From the NCBI GenBank assembly GCA_036563505.1, contig DATCMH010000025.1:157553-221552 (forward strand): 64,000 nucleotides of DNA, written 5' to 3'. This DNA is from DATCMH01 sp036563505. Lineage in GTDB: Bacteria > Pseudomonadota > Alphaproteobacteria > Rhizobiales > Beijerinckiaceae. The translations under genes were made by a program, and so were the position numbers. The notes under the pieces are model-generated. The model did not search any database. It saw only the letters and a list, made by a program, of their open reading frames with translations, and was not told where the DNA came from. Positions 57,300-64,000 of the stretch are shown in pieces; the stretch's first letter is position 1; each line of letters begins with the position of its first letter.

Positions 57300-57989
57300 G
57301 TGGGCACGCTCTCGATCATCGTGCCGGTCCTGAACGAGGCGGGGGCGATCGCGTCCCATCTCACCGCTCTCGCGCCGGTACGCGAGCGGGGCGCCGAGAT
57401 CGTGCTCGTGGATGGCGGAAGCGAGGACGGTACCCTCGACGAGGCCGAGGGCCTCGCCGACCGCACCGTCATCGCCCCTCGGGGGCGAGCGAGCCAGATG
57501 AACGCCGGAGCGCGGCTCGCGAAGGGGGAGACGCTTCTCTTCCTTCACGCCGACACCCGCCTGCCGCCCGACGCCGACCGTATCGTGCAGCGCGCCCTGG
57601 AAACGCGGAGTTGGGGCCGCTTCGACGTAGTGATCGAGGGAGCCCACCCGATGCTGCCCGTCGTGGCCGCGATGATGAACCGGCGCTCGCGCCTGACCGG
57701 CATCGCCACGGGCGATCAAGGGATTTTCGTTCGCGCCACGACCTTCCGCGCCGTCGGGGGCTTTCCCGACATCCCGCTCATGGAGGACATCGCCCTGTCG
57801 ACGCGCCTCAGAACTCTCGGCCGTCCGGCCTGCCTGAGCGAGCGCGTCACGACCTCCGGCCGGAGGTGGGAAACGAGGGGCGTCGGTCGCACGATCCTGA
57901 CCATGTGGCGGCTGCGCCTTGCCTACGCTTTCGGTGCCGATCCGCACCGGCTGGCCGTCGCCTACGGCTACCGCCCGCGCGATGTCTGA
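57300..57989 (+). CDS. TIGR04283-type glycosyltransferase (arsenosugar cluster)
   Basis: A 229-aa GT-A family 2 glycosyltransferase. LSIIVPVLNEAGAIASHLTA, EIVLVDGGSEDGTLDEA and LLFLHADTRLPPDA, where HAD replaces DxD, are diagnostic of the 'rSAM/selenodomain-associated transferase 2' family. GDQGIFVRATTFRAVGGFPD and the C-terminal RLAYAFGADPHRLAVAYG complete it. The start is GTG 57300, 4 bases after the previous stop. Its stop overlaps the next start by 8 bases. Confidence 0.92.
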   Translation: MGTLSIIVPVLNEAGAIASHLTALAPVRERGAEIVLVDGGSEDGTLDEAEGLADRTVIAPRGRASQMNAGARLAKGETLLFLHADTRLPPDADRIVQRALETRSWGRFDVVIEGAHPMLPVVAAMMNRRSRLTGIATGDQGIFVRATTFRAVGGFPDIPLMEDIALSTRLRTLGRPACLSERVTTSGRRWETRGVGRTILTMWRLRLAYAFGADPHRLAVAYGYRPRDV

Positions 57990-58584
57990 GATCGCCGTCT
58001 TCGCCAAGGCGCCGGTGCCGGGCTACGCGAAGACGCGCCTTATCCCGCGTCTCGGGGCCGAGGGCGCCGCGAAGCTCCAAGCCCGTCTCATCGACCACAC
58101 CCTGCGGACCGCCGCGGCCGCAGGCCTCGGGCCCGTCACCCTCTGGGGGGCACCCGATACCGACGATCCGCTCCTCAAGGCCGCCGCGCTCCGCACCGGC
58201 GCGCGCCTCGTCCCGCAACCCGAAGGAGATCTCGGTGCCCGCATGCTCGCGGCCTTCGCCGCGGCGGAAGGGCCCCTCGTTCTCATCGGCACCGATAGTC
58301 CTTGCCTGACCCCGCGAGACCTGCGCGACGCGGCGGCGGCGCTCGCTACTGGTGCCGATGCTGTTATCGCCCCGGCCGAGGATGGCGGCTACGCGCTCAT
58401 CGCCGCCGCACGTCTCTGGCCGACCTTCTTCGCCGACATGCCCTGGAGCACGGCGGAGGTCGCCGAGGAGACCCGCCGACGGGCGCGGAAAGCAGGGCTG
58501 ACTCTCGTCAGCTTACGCACCGTCTGGGATGTCGACACGCCCGCCGATCACGCCCGGCTGGAGCGCGAAGGCCTGCTTGGTTGA
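57982..58584 (+). CDS. TIGR04282-type glycosyltransferase (arsenosugar cluster)
   Basis: A 200-aa CofC/GT-A-like nucleotidyl- or glycosyltransferase of the 'rSAM/selenodomain-associated transferase 1' family. IAVFAKAPVPGYAKTRLIPR is the signature N-terminus, LIGTDSPCLTPRDLRDA holds the DSP motif, and APAEDGGYALIAA matches the D-G-G-Y block. ATG 57982 lies 8 bases inside the preceding gene. It is the last gene of the cluster, followed by a hairpin (58613-58632). Confidence 0.92.
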   Translation: MSEIAVFAKAPVPGYAKTRLIPRLGAEGAAKLQARLIDHTLRTAAAAGLGPVTLWGAPDTDDPLLKAAALRTGARLVPQPEGDLGARMLAAFAAAEGPLVLIGTDSPCLTPRDLRDAAAALATGADAVIAPAEDGGYALIAAARLWPTFFADMPWSTAEVAEETRRRARKAGLTLVSLRTVWDVDTPADHARLEREGLLG

Positions 58585-58896
58585 GATGTGACCTCGCCCC
58601 CAGCTTTCACTTATGTTGCTCTTCAGCAACATCAACAAAGCATCCTGAAGTCGCCTCAGCCGGCCCCCAGCTCCGCCGCGATCCCGCCATAAACCAGGAT
58701 CACCTCACGCTTGAGCCAAACGGCTTGCAGTTCAACGCGTTACGAAGGCCCCTGAATGCTCCGGCGATGCCCTGCATCGCCCCGGCCGCGGGGGCTTCGA
58801 GCGCGTTGCAAGGTCTGGCGCGTGCGTGGCAGATCACAACGGTTCGGCAAGGCCGAAACGGTAAACGAGACGTCACGCTGGGGAGCAAACGAGATC
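58585..58896 (+). promoter_or_regulatory. ilvD leader with two perfect hairpins
   Basis: A 312-base gene-free stretch. Hairpin 1: ATGTTGCT-CTTC-AGCAACAT (58613-58632), no T tract, 29 bases after the upstream stop. Hairpin 2: GGCGATGC-CCT-GCATCGCC (58763-58781), followed by a GCCCCGGCCGCGGGGGC hairpin-like run. I could not match these to a known riboswitch or to a leader peptide rich in branched-chain codons. The ilvD promoter and control region must lie here. Confidence 0.5.
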
Positions 58897-60627
58897 ATGG
58901 ACGCGCGCCTGACCGACAAGAGCAAGCTGCCGAGCCGCCACGTCACGGAGGGCCCGGAGCGCGCGCCCCATCGCTCCTACTATTACGCGATGGGCCTGAC
59001 CCGCGAGCAGATGGCCCAGCCCTTTGTCGGGGTCGCTACCTGCTGGAACGAGGCCGCGCCCTGCAACATCTCGCTCATGCGCCAGGCGCAGGCGGTGAAG
59101 AAGGGCGTCGCGGCCGCCGGCGGCACCCCGCGTGAGTTCTGCACCATCACCGTCACTGACGGCATCGCCATGGGCCACGAGGGCATGAAATCCTCGCTGC
59201 CGTCCCGTGAGGTCATCGCCGATTCGGTCGAGCTGACGATGCGCGGCCACGCCTATGACGCCCTCGTCGGCATGGCCGGCTGCGACAAGAGCCTGCCCGG
59301 CATGATGATGGCGATGTGCCGTCTCAACGTGCCCGCGATCTTCATCTACGGCGGCTCGATCCTGCCCGGCACCTTCAAGGGCAAGCCTGTCACCGTCCAG
59401 GACGTGTTCGAGGCGGTGGGCCGCCACTCCGTCGGAGCGATGTCGACCGACGACCTGGAGGAGCTCGAGCGCGTCGCCTGCCCATCGGCGGGCGCCTGCG
59501 GCGCCCAGTTCACCGCCAACACCATGGCGACCGTCTCCGAGGCGATCGGCCTCGCGCTTCCTTACTCGGCCGGCGCGCCGGCTCCTTACGAGATGCGCGA
59601 CCAGTTCTGCGCCACGGCCGGCGAGATGGTGATGCAGCTCGTGCGCTCGCAGATCCGCCCACGGGACATCGTGACCCGCAAGGCGCTGGAGAACGCCGCC
59701 ACCGTCGTCGCGGCCTCCGGCGGCTCGACGAACGCGGCGCTGCACCTGCCGGCGATCGCCCACGAGTGCGGCATCCACTTCGACCTCTTCGACGTCGCCG
59801 AGATCTTCAAGCGCACGCCCTACGTCGCCGACCTCAAGCCGGGCGGCCGCTACGTGGCGAAGGACCTGTTCGAGGTCGGCGGCATCCCGCTTCTCATGAA
59901 GACGCTGCTGGAGGCGGGCTTCCTGCACGGCGACGTGATGACGGTGACCGGGCGCACCATGGCCGAGAACATGGCCAAGGTGTCGTGGAATCCGGACCAG
60001 GACGTCGTGCGCCCGGCCTCGAACCCGATCACCCCGACCGGCGGCGTCGTCGGCCTGAAAGGCAACCTCGCGCCCGAGGGCGCCATTGTGAAGGTCGCCG
60101 GCATGCCGGCCGACAAGCAGACCTTCCGCGGCCCGGCCCGCTGCTTCGACGGCGAGGAGGCCTGCTTCGCGGCGGTGAAGCTGCGCCAATACGAAGAGGG
60201 CGAGGTTCTCGTCATCCGCTACGAGGGTCCGCGCGGCGGGCCCGGCATGCGCGAGATGCTCGCCACCACCGCGGCCCTCTACGGCCAGGGCATGGGCGAC
60301 AAGGTGGCGCTCATCACGGATGGGCGCTTCTCCGGCGCGACCCGCGGCTTCTGCATCGGCCATGTCGGTCCAGAAGCCGCTGTCGGCGGTCCGATCGGCC
60401 TCTTGCGGGACGGCGACGTCATCGCGATCGATGCCATCGAGGGCACGATCACGGCCGAGGTCTCGGACGAGGAGTTCGCCCGCCGCCGCGAGAGCTGGCA
60501 GGCGCGGCCGCTCGCCTTCGGCTCCGGCTATCTCTGGAAATACGCGCAGACCGTGGGATCCGCGCGGGACGGCGCCGTGACCCATCCGGGCGGCGCCCAG
60601 GAAAAGAGTTGTTATGCGGACATCTAG
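58897..60627 (+). CDS. ilvD: Dihydroxy-acid dehydratase
   Basis: An Fe-S enzyme of valine, leucine and isoleucine synthesis, converting 2,3-dihydroxy acids to 2-oxo acids. The 576-aa product has cluster Cys in VGMAGCDKSLPGMMMAM and PSAGACGAQFTANTM, and the C-terminal SGATRGFCIGHVGPEA. ATG 58897 fits the family start (MDARLTDKSKLPSRH); the frame open to 58756 is not homologous. exoR begins 14 bases before its stop. Confidence 0.97.
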   Translation: MDARLTDKSKLPSRHVTEGPERAPHRSYYYAMGLTREQMAQPFVGVATCWNEAAPCNISLMRQAQAVKKGVAAAGGTPREFCTITVTDGIAMGHEGMKSSLPSREVIADSVELTMRGHAYDALVGMAGCDKSLPGMMMAMCRLNVPAIFIYGGSILPGTFKGKPVTVQDVFEAVGRHSVGAMSTDDLEELERVACPSAGACGAQFTANTMATVSEAIGLALPYSAGAPAPYEMRDQFCATAGEMVMQLVRSQIRPRDIVTRKALENAATVVAASGGSTNAALHLPAIAHECGIHFDLFDVAEIFKRTPYVADLKPGGRYVAKDLFEVGGIPLLMKTLLEAGFLHGDVMTVTGRTMAENMAKVSWNPDQDVVRPASNPITPTGGVVGLKGNLAPEGAIVKVAGMPADKQTFRGPARCFDGEEACFAAVKLRQYEEGEVLVIRYEGPRGGPGMREMLATTAALYGQGMGDKVALITDGRFSGATRGFCIGHVGPEAAVGGPIGLLRDGDVIAIDAIEGTITAEVSDEEFARRRESWQARPLAFGSGYLWKYAQTVGSARDGAVTHPGGAQEKSCYADI

Positions 60628-61426
60628 GGTCACGTTCGCCCTCGCCGGCTGGCTTGTCGGCGTTGCCCCGGTGGCCGCGCTCGACACGATCGCGCCGCCG
60701 CAGGCCAAGGCGCCCGTCGCCGGCTTCGGCTCGGCGCGGGATGCCCTTCGCTCAGGTGTGCGCGACTACAACAAGGGCGACAAAGTCGGAGCGGTGCGGG
60801 CGCTCGAGTTCGCGGCGACTCAGGGGCATGCCCTGGCGCTCTGGAAGCTCGGGCGCATGTACGCCGACGGCGACGGCGTCCCGCACGACGACCTCAAGGC
60901 CTTCGAGTATTTCTCCAAGATCGCCGACGAGAACGCCGACGAGACGCCCGACTCGCCCAACGCCGCGGTGGTGGCGAGCGCGTTCGTCGCGCTCGGCACC
61001 TATTTTCTCGAGGGCATCGCCAGCACCTACGTCAAGCCGAACGTCGCCCGAGCGCAGGAGATGTTCCAGTACGCAGCCTCCTATTTCGGGGACCCAGCCG
61101 CGCAGTACAGCCTCGCGCGCCTCTACCTTGACGGGACGGGGGTCGAGCAGGACGCGCGTCAGGCCGCGCGCTGGTTCAATCTCGCGGCCGAGAAGGGCCA
61201 TGCCCAGGCGCAGGCGCTCCTGGGGCAACTCCTCATCAACGGCCAGGGCGTGCCGCGCCAGCGCGCGCGGGGCCTGATGTGGCTGACGCTCGCCCGCGAC
61301 GGCGCCGACCCGGTGAAGGACGCCTGGATCGTCAAGCTCCACGACCAGGCTTTCGCGGCGGCGAGCGAGAGCGAGCGGCAGAGCGCGCTCGCTTCGCTGG
61401 AGCAGTTCCTCAGGAAGCGCCGCTGA
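60614..61426 (+). CDS. exoR: ExoR-type Sel1-repeat periplasmic regulator
   Basis: In Sinorhizobium, ExoR is a periplasmic inhibitor of the ExoS-ChvI system that controls exopolysaccharide, motility and cell-cycle genes. This 270-aa protein has a signal peptide (LAGWLVGVAPVAA-LD) and Sel1-like repeats: AATQGHALALWKLGRMYADG, AAQYSLARLYLDGTGVEQDA and GHAQAQALLGQLLINGQGVP. The WKLGRMYADGDGV block and overall length match ExoR closely. It starts inside the 3' end of ilvD (14-base overlap) and its stop overlaps the convergent cyclase by 17 bases. Its ExoS/ChvI partners are not in the window. Confidence 0.87.
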   Translation: MRTSRVTFALAGWLVGVAPVAALDTIAPPQAKAPVAGFGSARDALRSGVRDYNKGDKVGAVRALEFAATQGHALALWKLGRMYADGDGVPHDDLKAFEYFSKIADENADETPDSPNAAVVASAFVALGTYFLEGIASTYVKPNVARAQEMFQYAASYFGDPAAQYSLARLYLDGTGVEQDARQAARWFNLAAEKGHAQAQALLGQLLINGQGVPRQRARGLMWLTLARDGADPVKDAWIVKLHDQAFAAASESERQSALASLEQFLRKRR

Positions 61427-63569
61427 GGGCGGCGGCCGGCTCGGCCGGCGCCGCGGCGGCGCGCTCGCGCCAGGCCGTGATCAGGTTGGCGTAGACCTTC
61501 TGGTACTCGCCCGCGAGGGGATCGTCGGCGCAGGCCTTGAGCGCGACGAGCGCCTCGGGCGCGCCGGCGCGCACCAGGGCCAGCGCTGCCTCGTGACTTT
61601 CACGATAAGTGAGGAAGGCCGGCGTCAGCGCCTCCGGGCCGCCGTGGAGGGCGAAGAGCGTCGTCAGCCGCTGCTGCCCGCGCAGCTGCACGTCGCCAAC
61701 GGGCAGGGTGGCGAAATCGGGTGCCGCTTCAGCGATCTCGGCCGAGACCAGGATCGAGACGCCGTAGGGCTTGCACAGGGGCTCGATGCGGGCCGCCGTG
61801 TTCACCGTATCGCCGATGGCCGAGTAGTCGAAGCGCCGCACGGAGCCGACATTGCCGACGCAGGCGGGCCCTTTGTGTAGCCCGATGCCGAGGCCGATCG
61901 GCTCGCCGCCGGGCCCGAGCTCGGCGTTGAGCTGGGCCAGGCTGTCGCGCATGGACAAGGCGCAGCGCAACGCCGCGCGCACCGGGTCGGGATGATCGAG
62001 CGGCGCGTTCCAGAACGCCATCATCCCGTCGCCGATGAACTTGTCGAGCGTCCCGCCGGTCTCCAGCACGTGGTCGGTCATCGGCGTGTGGACGCGGTTC
62101 AGAAAGCTCACCACCTCCTCCGCCGAGAGCGACTCGGAGCGGGAGGTGAAGCCGCGCACGTCGGAGAAGAGCACGGTCAGCTCCCGCGTCTCGCCACCGA
62201 GCCGCAGCCGGCCGGGATCCTGGGCGAGCGTCTCGACGACGGCCGGCGAGACGTAGCGCGCGAAGGCGTCGCGGATCATCCGCCGGGACAGTTCGGATTG
62301 GCGGTAGATGCCGAGCGTCGCGATGGCGAAGGGGCCGGCGAGCCCCAGCATGGGCCAAACCGGATCGACGAGGATGCCGAGCTTGGCGAAACTGCCGAAG
62401 CTGCCGGCCGCGAGGCAGGTGAGAAGCCCCGACACGAGCCAGCTCGCGACCGCCGGCGTCAGCCGCGTCGCGGCAACGACCGCGACAAAGCTGCCGAGCA
62501 CGATCAGCAGGGATTCGAGCCCGCGCATCCAGTCGGGTCGGGTGAGATGGACGCCGGATATCAGGCTCTCGATCACCTCGGCGTGGAGATCGATGCCCGG
62601 CACCCCCGCTTCGAGCGGCGTGGCGCGCAGGTCCTGGAGCGCGGCGGCCGTCGCGCCGACGAGCACGATCGCGCCCTCGACGCTCGCGCGGTCGAACGTG
62701 CCCGTGACGATCCGCCAAGCCGGGATGCGCTCGTCGGGCTTGCGACCGGAATAGTGGATGCGCACCGTGCCGTTGCCGCTGGTCGGCACCGTGAGATCGC
62801 CGACCTTCACCGAGGTGATGCCGGTCTGGCGCCCCAGGGCCGTCTCGCCGCTGGCATTGGAGGACTTCACGACGAGGGTCGACGCGCCCTGCGCCACGCG
62901 CAAGGCCTCGATGGCGAAGCTCGGCACGAGCTTGGCGTCGACGGCAAGCAGCGTCGGCACCTCGCGCACGACGAGGTCGCGGTCGGGGGTCCAGTTCATC
63001 GCGCCGAGACCCGACGCCGCGTCCCGCAGGATGGGCAGCGGTTGAAGCGCCCCGACGAAGCGCGGCGCGTAATCCCGCGCGTCGTCGCCCGCCGTGGCAA
63101 AGCCGGGTTTCACGTCCGGCGCTCCGCCGCGATTCGACAAAGCAAGGCCGAGCACCACCCGCCCGCGCCCGATCGCCCCGGCGAGCGCCTGGTCGCCCGC
63201 GCTCGCCTCGTCGCCGCGCTCGGCTTCCGCGAGCAGCACGTCGAGGGCGACGGTTGCGGCGCCGGCCTCGCTCAAGGTGTCGACGAGCTTCGCCAGGGTT
63301 TCGCGCGGCCAAGGCCACTGGCCGAGGCGCGCCAGCGACTCGTCGTCGAGCGCCACGATCCGCACGGGGCTCGCCGGGTCGTGCGCCCGCGGCATCATGC
63401 GCTGGTAGCTGTCGAACACGAGATCGCGGAGCGCCCGGACCGGATAGGGCTCGGTGAAGGAGAGCGCGAGGCAGAGCATCGCGCTCAGCAACGTCGTCAG
63501 CGTGAGCGTCGTGCTCAGCCGCAAGTCCGGCCGTCTGGTGTTCTCTCTCGATCGGCGTTGGCCGAACAT
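61410..63569 (-). CDS. CHASE2-domain adenylate/guanylate cyclase
   Basis: A 719-aa membrane receptor cyclase. An N-terminal helix (LTTLLSAMLCLALSF), a large periplasmic CHASE2 sensor domain (RIVALDDESLARLGQWPWPR; PGIDLHAEVIESLISGVHL), about three membrane helices (SLLIVLGSFVAVVAA and following) and a cytosolic class III cyclase: ELTVLFSDVRGFTSRSESLS and DKFIGDGMMAFWNAP give the metal Asp pair, and YSAIGDTVNTAARIEPLC the transition-state region. It makes cAMP or cGMP; substrate choice is not clear. The C-terminal tail is Ala-rich. Confidence 0.93.
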   Translation of the reverse strand: MFGQRRSRENTRRPDLRLSTTLTLTTLLSAMLCLALSFTEPYPVRALRDLVFDSYQRMMPRAHDPASPVRIVALDDESLARLGQWPWPRETLAKLVDTLSEAGAATVALDVLLAEAERGDEASAGDQALAGAIGRGRVVLGLALSNRGGAPDVKPGFATAGDDARDYAPRFVGALQPLPILRDAASGLGAMNWTPDRDLVVREVPTLLAVDAKLVPSFAIEALRVAQGASTLVVKSSNASGETALGRQTGITSVKVGDLTVPTSGNGTVRIHYSGRKPDERIPAWRIVTGTFDRASVEGAIVLVGATAAALQDLRATPLEAGVPGIDLHAEVIESLISGVHLTRPDWMRGLESLLIVLGSFVAVVAATRLTPAVASWLVSGLLTCLAAGSFGSFAKLGILVDPVWPMLGLAGPFAIATLGIYRQSELSRRMIRDAFARYVSPAVVETLAQDPGRLRLGGETRELTVLFSDVRGFTSRSESLSAEEVVSFLNRVHTPMTDHVLETGGTLDKFIGDGMMAFWNAPLDHPDPVRAALRCALSMRDSLAQLNAELGPGGEPIGLGIGLHKGPACVGNVGSVRRFDYSAIGDTVNTAARIEPLCKPYGVSILVSAEIAEAAPDFATLPVGDVQLRGQQRLTTLFALHGGPEALTPAFLTYRESHEAALALVRAGAPEALVALKACADDPLAGEYQKVYANLITAWRERAAAAPAEPAAALSGAS

Positions 63570-64000
63570 GCCGCAGTCCCCCCGCGCGGGTGTTTACTCC
63601 GTTTCGAGCGCGGCTGGAATCCCGGGGTGTGTGAGAAGCCTCTCGCGGAGCGGAGAGCAATAGGGTGAGGGGTGGTGGGGCTTGGCCGGGTGCTGTTCGG
63701 AGAGATGAAAGGTTTCCCCGGCGCTCACCCCACCCGACCCTCGCTGTCGCGAGGGCCACCCTCCCCGCAGGCGGGGAGGGATGAGGGGCGCTGGTGCGCC
63801 CTCCTTCTCCCCTGAGGGGAGAAGGTGCCTGCCGTGAGGCAGGCGGATGAGGGGTGGCGCGCAGCGCCTCGCGAAGCGAACAGGACGTGTGAAGCGGAGA
63901 GAGCCTGATCGGCCTGTCGGCCGTGCGCCGCTTCGCGCCGCACCCCTCTCCCGACCCCGCTTCGCCGGGCCACCCTCTCCCTCAAGGGGAGAGGGGACGC
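63570..64000. repeat. Gene-free stretch with mosaic palindromic repeats, copy C (runs off the window)
   Basis: No gene is seen. Hairpin units follow each other: CCCTCGC-TGT-CGCGAGGG (63738-63755), CCTTCTCCCC-TGA-GGGGAGAAGG (63803-63825, 10-bp arms) and GCCTGCC-GTGA-GGCAGGC (63827-63844), then CACCCTCTCCC units to the window end. The cyclase promoter lies in the first 80-100 bases. Blocks match repeat copy B. Confidence 0.75.

Noticed and set aside
58585..58896. Known riboswitch (TPP, cobalamin, SAM) upstream of ilvD
   Set aside because: I looked for the conserved core sequences of these classes and did not recognise any; only simple hairpins are present.

Overview
The window is ordinary, gene-dense, high-GC chromosomal DNA from an alphaproteobacterium, most likely of the order Hyphomicrobiales (Rhizobiales). 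The markers are a DivK/PleD pair, EipB, an ExoR-type Sel1 protein, ClpS-ClpA, the tig-clpP-clpX-lon-HU block, the rpmG-NUDIX-DUF983-rnr block and the dispersed 'MAGLDPAIS' repeat typical of this order. A phasin gene, cut by the left edge, implies polyhydroxyalkanoate storage. I cannot fix the genus. There is no rRNA, CRISPR array, prophage or insertion sequence. The only mobile-type module is a VapBC toxin-antitoxin pair, and the only accessory DNA is a family of mosaic palindromic repeats.

Layout. 0-4 kb: phasin end, clpS, clpA with a coupled one-helix membrane protein, and a HIT hydrolase. 4-9 kb: FemAB-like acyltransferase, glycerophosphodiesterase with RidA, eipB, dinB and DUF3572. 9-16 kb: divK-pleD, then on the minus strand rpmG, NUDIX, DUF983 and rnr, then a small Cys-rich secreted protein. 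16-21 kb: glnB-glnA nitrogen module, nnrD, and a multicopper-oxidase-like protein that has lost most copper ligands. 21-28 kb: tRNA-Leu, tig, clpP, clpX, lon, hupB, tRNA-Val and tRNA-Asp; this is a protein-quality-control island. 28-38 kb: an envelope protein of unknown role, a VOC dioxygenase, pccA-cfa-gamma-glutamylcyclotransferase-acylphosphatase in one tight operon, rhodanese, DUF599, DUF3253 and YdcF. 38-45 kb: LprI-like, RraA-like, a repeat island, aldo/keto reductase, an LpxO-like hydroxylase, a Na/Ca exchanger-like protein, GST, vapBC and isovaleryl-CoA dehydrogenase. 45-54 kb: prolyl oligopeptidase, a ModA-like protein, a GH25 lipoprotein, mgtE, DUF488, tRNA-Leu, an orphan FliN-like protein, lipB and mccB. 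54-58.6 kb: a PCMT-like methyltransferase, then a four-gene radical-SAM/glycosyltransferase cluster of the arsenosugar (former 'selenodomain') type. 58.6-64 kb: ilvD, an ExoR homologue, a CHASE2 adenylate/guanylate cyclase, and a terminal repeat island.

How it fits together. Stress proteolysis (ClpSAP, ClpXP, Lon, trigger factor) and cell-cycle/c-di-GMP control (DivK, PleD) are core functions. Carbon metabolism is represented by propionyl-CoA carboxylase alpha, isovaleryl-CoA dehydrogenase and methylcrotonyl-CoA carboxylase beta (leucine and odd-chain catabolism, scattered over three loci), and PHA storage. Nitrogen control is glnB-glnA.

The least understood content is the arsS cluster, whose third component is a metallophosphoesterase-fold-like protein with a degraded metal site; the copper-ligand-depleted multicopper oxidase; the exoR gene embedded at the end of ilvD; and the mosaic repeats. 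I did not find a wholly unprecedented defence or mobile system. All calls come from reading the sequence; no database search was run.
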